Source: Lachnospiraceae bacterium (lineage in GTDB: Bacteria; Bacillota; Clostridia; Lachnospirales; Lachnospiraceae). From it: a DNA stretch of 64,000 bases. The position numbers and the translations under genes are program-made. The notes below the pieces were generated by a model, which made no database searches, was not told where the DNA came from, and saw only the letters and a list, made by a program, of their open reading frames with translations. The stretch is taken from contig CAJTFX010000001.1 in the NCBI GenBank assembly GCA_910575555.1, positions 62,001-126,000 of the forward strand. The letters run 5' to 3'. This document shows, piece after piece, positions 53,479 through 59,832 of this stretch (positions within the stretch are counted from its first letter, which is position 1; the number at the start of each line of letters is the position of its first letter).

Positions 53479-53501
53479 CTTTGGGACAAACAGTCCCAAG
53501 G
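53479..53501 (+). repeat. Element palindrome copy 12 (degenerate spacer)
   Basis: Arms CTTTGGGACA and GTCCCAAGG with an AAC spacer, in the leader of the sigma-like gene. Confidence 0.8.
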
Positions 53502-53537
53502 TGCGGGGCGGCTCCCCCAGGTGCCGCTCCCCGCCGC

Positions 53538-53584
53538 CCTCCATATCGTTTCCCGCAACCCGACCACAAAAAACGATATGGAGG
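53538..53584 (+). promoter_or_regulatory. Hairpin that covers the ribosome site of the sigma-like gene
   Basis: CCTCCATATCGTTT (53538-53551) is perfectly complementary to AAACGATATGGAGG (53571-53584), a 14-bp stem. The right arm is the Shine-Dalgarno sequence for the ATG at 53593. Folding would block translation, so release by a factor, temperature or upstream translation would be required. Confidence 0.7.
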
Positions 53585-53592
53585 TACATACC

Positions 53593-54015
53593 ATGACGAT
53601 TATCAATTTGCGCGACTTTTACTACTGGTACACCCAGGACGAATATATTGAGGTTTCCGATGATGTGGCCGAGGCGCTCCGGGCCAGTGTCCGCTCCGAG
53701 GCGGCCTATACCGAGCGGGCCCGCTACAACAAAGCGTACTATTCCTTGGACGCGGATGACGGCATCGAGTATTCCGCCTGCCTGCACGAGCTCACCCCGG
53801 ACGAGGTTCTGGAGCTCAAGGAGCGGTTCTGCCGCCTGTGGAACGCGCTGAACAGCCTGCCGGAGATCCAGGGCCGCCGGGTGGACGCTCACTTTATCCT
53901 CGGCATGACCTACCGGGAGATTGCCAAAGCCGAGGGCGTGGATAAGAGCGCGGTGCGGCGCTCCGTTCTCAGCGGCATCGCACAGATGAAAAAATATTTG
54001 AGAAAAAATCCGTGA
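53593..54015 (+). CDS. Sigma-70 region 4-like regulatory protein
   Basis: A 140-residue acidic protein from ATG at 53593, 8 bases after GGAGG. The N-terminal half (MTIINLRDFYYWYTQDEYIE) is typical of small sigma-like proteins in Clostridial conjugative elements. The C-terminal helix-turn-helix GMTYREIAKAEGVDKSAVRR resembles sigma region 4.2. Such factors are thought to turn on recombination or transfer genes of the element. Translation may be gated by the hairpin over its ribosome site. Region 2 is not evident, so it may be a co-regulator rather than a full sigma factor. Confidence 0.8.
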   Translation: MTIINLRDFYYWYTQDEYIEVSDDVAEALRASVRSEAAYTERARYNKAYYSLDADDGIEYSACLHELTPDEVLELKERFCRLWNALNSLPEIQGRRVDAHFILGMTYREIAKAEGVDKSAVRRSVLSGIAQMKKYLRKNP

Positions 54016-54443
54016 TTGCCGTCTCCATTTGCTCCATTTTTCTGGTGGTATATGAGAGGAAGTTTTTTCTTCTCTACAACTGAATAGCGGGCGGCCCCGG
54101 GTGAACGCGGGGAGCCGGGCGGCGGGTGCGCTATGACTTCTCCCACGGGAGGACGAGCGACCAACACCACCGCCGCGAGTGGGGAACCTGCCAGCCCCAC
54201 GGCCACGATCCGCGAGGGACAAGCTGGCCGCTTGCCGCTTGGGGCCGCCGCACAAAACAAGGGAACGCCGGGCCGCTACTCGCTGTCTTTTGACGGGCCA
54301 AACATACGGGCCCGGCGCTCCCCATTTCAAACAAGTTCGAGACAAATTGTCCCAAGGTGAGGACAGGCTAAAGGGCGGCACTTTTCGGAGTGCTGCCTTT
54401 TCGCGTTTCCCCACCAACCAAAAACGCAAAAGGAGGTTTTGCC
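54016..54443 (+). other. 428-base region without a confident gene
   Basis: It contains a small hairpin AGAGGAAG-TTTTTT-CTTCTCT near 54053-54074 and an inverted repeat CGCCGGGCC/GGCCCGGCG spanning 54268-54318, and it ends with palindrome copy 13. A 75-codon frame at 54133-54360 lacks a ribosome site and is not called. Overlapping frames occur on both strands because of high GC. Confidence 0.5.
54335..54357 (+). repeat. Element palindrome copy 13 (degenerate)
   Basis: GTTCGAGACA and TGTCCCAAGG arms around AAT. Confidence 0.8.
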
Positions 54444-54710
54444 GTGAAACTGACCGCACAAGAGCTGGAACAAATGAAAAGCGTGAACATCGGCGCGGTG
54501 AGCGCGGATGCGCTGGCTGACGTGAGCGGTATGGCCTTTGACCGCACCCTCCCCCGGGAGGAGCGGCTGGCCCGGTTCGTAAAACGGGCCGTCAATCCCT
54601 ACTGCTTTAGCGTGGGCGGCGTGGGCGTGAAAATCGAATTTGCCGAGGGCGGCCCCTCCCTGCAGGAGACGCTGACCGCCTTTCTTATCCGGCAAAAGAG
54701 CGGGCTGTAA
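54444..54710 (+). CDS. Small DUF6870/TnpW-like element protein
   Basis: An 88-residue protein from GTG at 54444, with AAAGGAGG 7-8 bases upstream. It reads KLTAQELEQMKSVNIGAVSA, then DRTLPREERLARFVKRAVNP and YCFSVGGVGVKIEFAEGGPS, ending LQETLTAFLIRQKSGL. Small proteins of this kind are repeatedly found just before serine recombinase genes in Clostridial elements. The name DUF6870-like is from memory and moderately sure. A role as recombination directionality factor or accessory is possible from position but unproven. Confidence 0.6.
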   Translation: MKLTAQELEQMKSVNIGAVSADALADVSGMAFDRTLPREERLARFVKRAVNPYCFSVGGVGVKIEFAEGGPSLQETLTAFLIRQKSGL

Positions 54711-54732
54711 CTGCTGTTGCGGCCCGTTCCTA

Positions 54733-54755
54733 CTTCGAGACAAACTGTCCCAAAG
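54733..54755 (+). repeat. Element palindrome copy 14 (before the recombinase gene)
   Basis: CTTCGAGACA and TGTCCCAAAG arms around AAC, 23 bp after the preceding stop. Confidence 0.85.
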
Positions 54756-54826
54756 CATCGACATCCTTGTTGATTGCCCCGGGCAGAGGTATAATATAAG
54801 TGTAATGTGATAGGGAAGGAGGAACA

Positions 54827-56512
54827 ATGGCACGAACAAAAAACAGAGGGTATCAGCAAACTTTGACCCCTACCTATACGGCCCGGCTCTGGAAAATGGG
54901 CGGCTACATCCGGCTTTCCCGAGAGGATTTACAGAAAATCAACCGGGGGCTTGACGATAGCAACAGCGTGAAAAACCAGCGCGACATTCTCAATGATTTT
55001 CACTTCAACCATGCGGAAGAATTTGAAAGCTACACCGAGTATGTGGATGACGGCCACACGGGAACCGATACGGAGCGCGAAAGTTTCCAGCGGCTCTTGG
55101 GGGATGTGATGAGCGGGAAAATCAACTGCGTTGTGGTGAAAGACCTTTCCCGTTTCGCCCGGAATTATAGCGATGCCGGAAGTCTGATTGATAACCTTTT
55201 TGTGCAGATGGGCGTCCGCTTTATCAGCTTGGCCGAGGGCGTGGATAGCTACCTAAACCCGGACAGCGTGAACAGCATCATCGTTCCGATAACAAACGTG
55301 ATGAATGACCAGTATTGTTATCAGACCTCAAAGAAAATCCGGCAGGTTTTTGATTATAAGCGGCGCAACGGCCAGTACATAGGCTCTTTTGCTCCCTACG
55401 GCTACATAAAAGACCCCAAAGACAAGCACCAGCTAATCGTTGACCCGGAGGCCGCTGAAACCGTCAAAAAGATATACGAGATGTGCCTGCAAGGTACGGC
55501 CAAACTTCAAATTGTGATGTATCTGAATGACCACGGCATACCCAGCCCCACAGCTTACCGAAAGCTAAAGGGCCTGCCCTACTCCCCGGCTATATCGGAC
55601 GCTCCCATGTGGGGGAACAAGATTATAACGGATATTCTCAGAAATCCTATTTACACCGGGGATTTAGTACAGGGCCGCCGCCGGGTGAAAAGCTACAAGG
55701 TACACCAGATTGAGGCTGTGCCGGAGGATGAATGGGTGCGCGTCCCCGATACCCACGAGGCCATCATCACCCACGAAACCTTTGACCGGGTGCAGGAACT
55801 TCTGAAACGTGACACCCGGACGGCCCCTAAAAAGCGGGAGCTCCATTTATTCAGCGGCTTTCTGAGGTGCGCTGACTGCGGCAAGGCCGTGACCCGGAGC
55901 CAGAGCGGGAAGAATGTTTATTATTCCTGCTCCACTTACAAGAAACGCTCCCGGACAGCCTGCACCATGCACTCTATCAAACACAACCGTCTGGAGGCCG
56001 CTGTTCTGTTTGCCATCCAGTATCAAGTGAGCACTGCCGTTTCCTATTCGGAAATAGTAGCCCATATCAATGCGGCCCCGCTGAAAAAAAGTCAATCCCA
56101 CCGCCTTAACGACCAGATTGCCGCAAAGGAAAAGGAATTGACGAAAATCACCCGCTACAAGCAGTCACTGTATCAAGACTGGAAAGACGGGGAAATCACC
56201 CAGCAGGAATACCGGGAAATGAAAGCCGATTATGAACGGCAGGCCGCCGGGCTCTCGGATTTGCTGGCCCGGCTGACGGCTGAACGGAAAGAGCTCTCAA
56301 ACGGCGTTGACCAGCAGCATCCCGCGCTGGTAGCTTTTGCAAAATATCAGAACATCGAAAAGCTGACCCGCGAAATCCTGATTGAACTGGTAGACCATAT
56401 CAAGGTTTACGAAAACGGCAATATCAGTGTTCACTTTAAGTTTGCGGACGAGTTCCGCCGGATTGCCGAGTATATTGAAATCAACACCACTGACACCGCC
56501 GAGGCGGGCTGA
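54827..56512 (+). CDS. Large serine recombinase of the nested conjugative element (TndX-like)
   Basis: A 561-residue recombinase. The resolvase domain starts at about 20 (MGGYIRLSREDLQKINRGLD, with the nucleophilic Ser in RLSRED) and includes VVKDLSRFARNYSDAGSLID. The recombinase domain follows (YGYIKDPKDKHQLIVDPEAA, ITDILRNPIYTGDLVQGRRR). Zinc ribbon cysteines lie in CADCGKAV and YYSCSTYKKRSRTAC. The coiled coil and DUF4368-like end are near 420-550 (NISVHFKFADEFRRIAEYIE). Its gene lies 60 bp from the inferred right end of the nested element, so it should integrate and excise that element. GGAAGGAGG precedes the ATG. Confidence 0.92.
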   Translation: MARTKNRGYQQTLTPTYTARLWKMGGYIRLSREDLQKINRGLDDSNSVKNQRDILNDFHFNHAEEFESYTEYVDDGHTGTDTERESFQRLLGDVMSGKINCVVVKDLSRFARNYSDAGSLIDNLFVQMGVRFISLAEGVDSYLNPDSVNSIIVPITNVMNDQYCYQTSKKIRQVFDYKRRNGQYIGSFAPYGYIKDPKDKHQLIVDPEAAETVKKIYEMCLQGTAKLQIVMYLNDHGIPSPTAYRKLKGLPYSPAISDAPMWGNKIITDILRNPIYTGDLVQGRRRVKSYKVHQIEAVPEDEWVRVPDTHEAIITHETFDRVQELLKRDTRTAPKKRELHLFSGFLRCADCGKAVTRSQSGKNVYYSCSTYKKRSRTACTMHSIKHNRLEAAVLFAIQYQVSTAVSYSEIVAHINAAPLKKSQSHRLNDQIAAKEKELTKITRYKQSLYQDWKDGEITQQEYREMKADYERQAAGLSDLLARLTAERKELSNGVDQQHPALVAFAKYQNIEKLTREILIELVDHIKVYENGNISVHFKFADEFRRIAEYIEINTTDTAEAG

Positions 56513-56533
56513 CCCCCGCCAAAGCATAAAATC

Positions 56534-56573
56534 CTTTTGACAGTGTGTTTTCCTAATAAAACGCAATCTTATG
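56534..56573. repeat. Right terminal inverted repeat and edge of the nested element
   Basis: CCTTTTGACAGTGTGTTTTC followed by CTAATAAAAC reads, in reverse complement, like the left end at 32601-32637. Both ends carry TATG. The gap 56513-56737 holds no gene. Confidence 0.6.
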
Positions 56574-56737
56574 CTTGCTATTCCGCTATTCTAAACTTTT
56601 TATAAAATTTTCAAAATACTTTGCCATTTTATACCTCCCGTACGTAGTAAGTAGTAAAGGGGAAGTTTACGCTATTCCCGTATAGTGTACTTGCCGCTTC
56701 TCATAAAATTTAGGGAAACCGTCAAAGGAGAAAGTTT

Positions 56738-56917
56738 ATGCCAAAAACGAATAACTCTCCTACACCCGATACCCCAATACGAATGGAAAATCTTTCCATA
56801 GACAAAATGAGGCTGACCGTTACCAACATCTACCCCGCCTTTCAGAAAAAATCAGAGCAGGAAACCCGGCAGGAAGTCGGGGCACGGCTCTATCAGATTT
56901 TTAAAAAATATGCGTAA
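56738..56917 (+). CDS. Small protein preceding the outer recombinase gene
   Basis: A 59-residue frame with AAAGGAGAAAG 5 bases before ATG at 56738. It reads MPKTNNSPTPDTPIRMENLS, then IDKMRLTVTNIYPAFQKKSE and ends ARLYQIFKKYA. The second half looks like a small folded domain. It is 79 bp upstream of the serine recombinase gene, in the spot where Clostridial elements encode a small accessory (TnpW- or excision-factor-like) protein. No family is firmly recognised. A directionality role is a position-based guess. Confidence 0.65.
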   Translation: MPKTNNSPTPDTPIRMENLSIDKMRLTVTNIYPAFQKKSEQETRQEVGARLYQIFKKYA

Positions 56918-56925
56918 GTCCCTTG

Positions 56926-56958
56926 CAAAACAATCATGGAAACGATATGATTGTTTTG
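56926..56958 (+). promoter_or_regulatory. Perfect 12-bp inverted repeat upstream of the outer recombinase
   Basis: CAAAACAATCAT and ATGATTGTTTTG are separated by 9 bases. An outer pair CGTAAG/CTTACG (56913-56918, 56970-56975) could extend the fold. It may be an operator or an RNA hairpin limiting recombinase expression. Confidence 0.6.
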
Positions 56959-56996
56959 TGGATATGCGTCTTACGTTTTAGGGGGGGGTAGATAAA

Positions 56997-58505
56997 ATGT
57001 ACGACGCATTATATGTAAGACAGTCAATCGAAAAAAAGGACAGCATATCCGTGGAAAGCCAGCTTGAGTATTGCAGATACGAAACCCACGGGGAAGCCTG
57101 CATTGAATATACGGACAAAGGTTTTTCGGGCAAGGACACCAACCGTCCCGGCTTTGAAAATATGATGAATGATATTCGTGCAGGAAAAATCAAACGGGTT
57201 ATTGTCTACAAACTCGACCGTATCAGCCGTTCCATTTTAGATTTTGCAAACATGATGGAGATTTTTCAGAAATACCATGTGGAGTTTGTTTCTTCCACGG
57301 AAAAATTTGACACGTCCACACCGATCGGCAGGGCGATGTTAAATATCTGTATCGTGTTCGCCCAACTGGAACGGGAAACGATACAGAAACGTGTAACGGA
57401 CGCTTATTATGCACGGTGCAAGCGCGGCTTCTACATGGGCGGACGTATTCCCTACGGCTACCGTCTGACAAACACGGTCATTGACAATATCCGCACTTCC
57501 ATGTACGAGGAAGTCCCGGAGGAAAGCGAACAACTAAAGCTGATTTACTCCATGTATGCGGACACGGACAATTCACTTGGGGATATTGTACGGTACTTGA
57601 ACGAACACCAGATTAAAAATCTGCGCGGCGCGAACTGGAATACCGCCCGTATCAGTGAAATGCTCCGCAATCCCGTGTATGTGGAAGCGGATATTGGCGT
57701 GTACCAGTTTTTCCAAAGTCAAGGCGCGAACATTTATAACCCGGCAAGTGATTTTACGGGCTATAATGCCTGCTATCTCTATAAGGGTACGGTTTCCACT
57801 TCAAGAAAGCAAAGTGACCTGTCCGACAAAGAGATTGTGCTTGCGCCGCATAAGGGTTTTATCCCCTCTAAGACATGGTTAGCCTGCCGCATACGGTGTT
57901 TAAATAACCGACAATCTACAAAAACCTGTAAACCCAAAAACTCATGGCTTGTAGGCAAGGTAAAATGCGGCAACTGCGGTTATGCGCTGACAATCCGCAA
58001 GGCAAAAACAAAGTGGGGACGTTACTTTGTTTGCAGCCAGTCGGGAAGCCGTGGGAGCAACTGCACCGGGGCGGGCTGTACGGTTTATGCAGACGTTTTA
58101 GAGGAATATATGCTTGACGCAATCAAGGAAAGACTGTCGGAATTTCAGAAACTTTCCTGTCTATCTGAAACAGGAGAAGAACAAACAAATATCACGAAAA
58201 AAATCCGTCTGACACAGATTGAGGAAGAAATCGAAGAACTTCTCTCCAAAGTGTCCGGGGCAAGCGGCGTTCTGATGAAGTACATAAACGAAAAAGTATC
58301 AAAACTGGACGCAGAGCGGAAAACCTTGCAGGAAGAAATCGTTACGGCAAATGTCACAGACACAGAAGGCAGATTGAAACAGATAACCAATCATGTAAAA
58401 GCCTGGGAAATGCTCTCTTTCGAGGACAGACAGGCGGTAGTCGATACGCTTATCAAAGTTATTCGCATTGCAGACGGTAACATCGAAATCACTTGGAACA
58501 TTTAA
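56997..58505 (+). CDS. Serine recombinase of the outer (cotJC) element
   Basis: A 502-residue recombinase. The resolvase domain begins at once (MYDALYVRQSIEKKDSISVE, nucleophilic Ser in YVRQS), with VYKLDRISRSILDFANMMEI and FAQLERETIQKRVTDAYYAR. The recombinase domain spans about 150-290 (GRIPYGYRL, ISEMLRNPVYVEADIGVYQF). Zinc ribbon cysteines lie in KCGNCGYALT and VCSQSGSRGSNCTGAGC. A coiled coil spans about 395-450. It lies 670 bp from the right junction with cotJC, so it is the likely integrase/excisionase for the outer element. The ribosome site is an unusual run of eight G (56981-56988). Confidence 0.9.
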   Translation: MYDALYVRQSIEKKDSISVESQLEYCRYETHGEACIEYTDKGFSGKDTNRPGFENMMNDIRAGKIKRVIVYKLDRISRSILDFANMMEIFQKYHVEFVSSTEKFDTSTPIGRAMLNICIVFAQLERETIQKRVTDAYYARCKRGFYMGGRIPYGYRLTNTVIDNIRTSMYEEVPEESEQLKLIYSMYADTDNSLGDIVRYLNEHQIKNLRGANWNTARISEMLRNPVYVEADIGVYQFFQSQGANIYNPASDFTGYNACYLYKGTVSTSRKQSDLSDKEIVLAPHKGFIPSKTWLACRIRCLNNRQSTKTCKPKNSWLVGKVKCGNCGYALTIRKAKTKWGRYFVCSQSGSRGSNCTGAGCTVYADVLEEYMLDAIKERLSEFQKLSCLSETGEEQTNITKKIRLTQIEEEIEELLSKVSGASGVLMKYINEKVSKLDAERKTLQEEIVTANVTDTEGRLKQITNHVKAWEMLSFEDRQAVVDTLIKVIRIADGNIEITWNI

Positions 58506-58636
58506 CAAAAAACATGAAAGTCTAGCCACACAGTTTTGAGAACAATTTAATAAAAATCTGTTGATAAGCCAATACTAAATACCGTATAATAATGAAAAAG
58601 AACATTCATAGAAAACAGCCGAAAGGAAGTGATACT

Positions 58637-58807
58637 ATGGCACCTGCAGCACAGGCAATCAGAAATCAGGAAATCCTAAAAACTGAATATTCCGAAAAAG
58701 CAGCCATAGGCGCATTATATGACGAACTCTCCAAAGGAATAGAAAGTCTGAAAAAAGGCGATGTTTATACGATTGATGAAGCATGGGAGGAAATTGACAA
58801 AATATAA
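58637..58807 (+). CDS. Antitoxin of a ParE/RelE-type module
   Basis: A 56-residue acidic protein with GAAAGGAAG before ATG at 58637. It reads MAPAAQAIRNQEILKTEYSE, then KAAIGALYDELSKGIESLKK, ending YTIDEAWEEIDKI. The C-terminal DVYTIDEAWEEI pattern is common in antitoxins that pair with RelE/ParE toxins. Its stop and the toxin start share one base (TAATG), the usual coupled order with antitoxin first. It would neutralise the toxin and autoregulate the pair. Confidence 0.75.
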   Translation: MAPAAQAIRNQEILKTEYSEKAAIGALYDELSKGIESLKKGDVYTIDEAWEEIDKI

Positions 58808-59148
58808 TGCCGGATAAACCTAAAAAATACAAAATTGTGATTTCCAAAGATGCTCTCTTGGATATTAAATCAACAAAAAAGTATATTCTTGACACCTTCA
58901 AATATCGGGAATATGCGGAAAACTTTTCAAAGAAGATAAAGAAGGCAATCAAAGAGCTGGATTCCTTCCCCAAAGGCTATGAAGCTACGGGATATGTGAT
59001 TGAAGGATTTAGCGTCTATTTCAAGCCTTACAGTACATATTTAATTTTCTTTGTTGTGAAGGATTCCACCATTACGGTAATCCGGGTCTTGAAAGACCGC
59101 ATGTATTGGCAGTCCATTATCAAAAAGATGCAGAAAATCAACAGATAA
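58807..59148 (+). CDS. RelE/ParE-family toxin
   Basis: A 113-residue basic protein. It begins MPDKPKKYKIVISKDALLDI, followed by the helix STKKYILDTFKYREYAENFS and the beta segments VYFKPYSTYLIFFVVKDSTI and TVIRVLKDRMYWQSIIKKMQ, the order of the RelE/ParE fold with its typical C-terminal RVLxxRxDW-like motif (here RVLKDRMYW). It would cut mRNA at the ribosome or inhibit gyrase; sequence alone does not decide. It ends 27 bp from the right junction, so the pair probably stabilises the integrated element or punishes its loss. Confidence 0.82.
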   Translation: MPDKPKKYKIVISKDALLDIKSTKKYILDTFKYREYAENFSKKIKKAIKELDSFPKGYEATGYVIEGFSVYFKPYSTYLIFFVVKDSTITVIRVLKDRMYWQSIIKKMQKINR

Positions 59149-59168
59149 ATTTACTTCAATCCTCCCGT

Positions 59169-59178
59169 TTCGGTGAAG
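59169..59178 (+). repeat. Right junction core (attR) of the outer element
   Basis: Second copy of TTCGGTGAAG. Host cotJC sequence resumes at 59176 after the GA crossover. The preceding arm, TTTACTTCAATCCTCCCG (59150-59167), mirrors 28836-28853 at the left end. Confidence 0.85.
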
Positions 59179-59255
59179 GACTGCGTATTGTTCAGGAACA
59201 CCTGGATTCCAAAAACTTCTATGCGGCCAATCCTGCTTTTGACTGCAGGAAATAG
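59169..59255 (+). pseudogene. cotJC: cotJC, 3' part (last 28 codons)
   Basis: The frame reads FGEGLRIVQEHLDSKNFYAA then NPAFDCRK and TAG at 59253-59255, the conserved C-terminus of CotJC. It has no start of its own and is separated from codons 1-172 by the 30.3-kb insertion. Codon phase across TTC GGT GAA matches on both sides, so a clean crossover restores the reading frame with no added or lost residues. Confidence 0.93.
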
Positions 59256-59274
59256 CCTCAGCCTGAAAATATAT

Positions 59275-59323
59275 TTACAGCAGACAGCCGGGAGGCCAAA
59301 GGGTTCCCGGCTGTCTGCTGTAA
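59275..59323. terminator. Strong bidirectional terminator after cotJC
   Basis: Perfect 19-bp arms, TTACAGCAGACAGCCGGGA (59275-59293) and its complement (59305-59323), with an 11-base loop. A T-rich tail follows on the plus strand. It ends the cotJ operon and separates it from the opposing gene. Confidence 0.88.
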
Positions 59324-59346
59324 TTAATTTTTCTTGTTCATCTTTT

Positions 59347-59811
59347 TCATCCTTCCAATAGATTAAAACCGTTTATACTGTACCGTTTAATCTTGTTTTT
59401 TATTTCTTCTGTTCTTCTCTTATTGATATCCTGCTTTTCATAAATATCATCCAGCAGTAAGTCAATATTTTTCTGCATCAGCATATTGCTATGTACCATA
59501 TTTTCCATAATGTCAATTGCATTTCTGGGATTATTTCTAATGAACTCTTCCAGGGAATCCTTTGTAATACGCATCAATAATACATCGTCATAAGCAACTG
59601 CTGTATAAATACTGGGCTGGCTGGAAAGCACATTTGGCTCACCGAAACATTTGGGCTTGGAATAAATCCCAATCAAATGCTCTTCTTTTTCTCCATACCG
59701 AATATATACTGCCACAGAGCCAGATATAATTTTGTACATTTCCTCATAAATTTCGCTCTCTTTCATAATAATATCGTCTGCATGAAATTTCAGCATTGCT
59801 GCCTTCTCCAT
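59347..59811 (-). CDS. Cyclic-nucleotide-binding domain protein without DNA-binding domain
   Basis: A 154-residue protein. Residues 5-115 are a cNMP-binding fold: IISGSVAVYIRYGEKEEHLI, then CFGEPNVLSSQPSIYTAVAY. The usual phosphate-cassette arginine-serine is not clear, so nucleotide binding is uncertain. The C-terminus is a helix and short tail (KNKIKRYSINGFNLLEG) with no Crp-type helix-turn-helix. It lies 21 bp downstream of an ABC ATPase gene whose product has an anti-sigma-like domain. The three genes form one minus-strand unit, so it may modulate the transporter. Confidence 0.75.
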   Translation of the reverse strand: MEKAAMLKFHADDIIMKESEIYEEMYKIISGSVAVYIRYGEKEEHLIGIYSKPKCFGEPNVLSSQPSIYTAVAYDDVLLMRITKDSLEEFIRNNPRNAIDIMENMVHSNMLMQKNIDLLLDDIYEKQDINKRRTEEIKNKIKRYSINGFNLLEG

Positions 59812-59832
59812 TTAATTTTTGCTCCTTCTTTT

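Larger units (their letters stand above)
53097..53592 (+). other. 496-base leader region with several hairpins, between cargo and sigma-like gene
   Basis: No gene longer than 15 codons. It holds a nested hairpin at 53114-53153 (GCCGCC...GGCGGC enclosing AACGG/CCGTT) and a terminator-like hairpin at 53192-53226 (GGCGG...CCGCC, then CTTTCTTTT). A GC hairpin near 53430-53455 (GCCCGC/GCGGGC) is followed by TTTTTTG. Palindrome copy 12 and a ribosome-site hairpin lie at the end. The density of hairpins suggests attenuation control. Confidence 0.55.
32601..56570. mobile_element. Nested GC-rich integrative conjugative element (Tn1549/CTn-like), about 24 kb
   Basis: GC content jumps near 32.8 kb and falls after 56.5 kb. 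The left (32601-32637) and right (56534-56571) flanks are imperfect inverted repeats: TTTTAATAGGAACACTGT on the left pairs with CAGTGTGTTTTCCTAATAAA on the right. Both carry TATG at the outer edge (32601-32604 and 56570-56573), taken as the crossover core. It holds a full set of Tn1549/CTn-type mating genes, MobC, a relaxase and its own serine recombinase at 54827. The exact junction is less certain than that of the outer element. Confidence 0.65.
28828..59175. mobile_element. 30,348-bp serine-recombinase element interrupting cotJC
   Basis: The ends are fixed by the split of cotJC and by the shared core TTCGGTGAAG. Joining 59150-59175 to 28828-28853 rebuilds a 52-bp imperfect palindrome (20 of 26 arm positions match) with GA at its centre. 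Large serine recombinases exchange strands at such a central dinucleotide, and TnpX/TndX relatives use GA. The recombinase at 56997-58505 lies beside the right junction. Own cargo: FlxA-like gene, DUF6033 gene, M56/BlaI pair, relaxase remnant, toxin-antitoxin pair. A conjugative element of about 24 kb is nested inside. Without that insert this island would be about 6.4 kb. Confidence 0.85.

Noticed and set aside
53910-54355. Overlapping small frames on both strands after the sigma-like gene
   Set aside because: No ribosome sites and no conserved features; GC-rich sequence keeps several frames open.
33333-54755. CRISPR array made of the 23-bp repeats
   Set aside because: The copies are palindromic, irregularly spaced by 0.4 to 4 kb with genes between them, and no cas genes are present.
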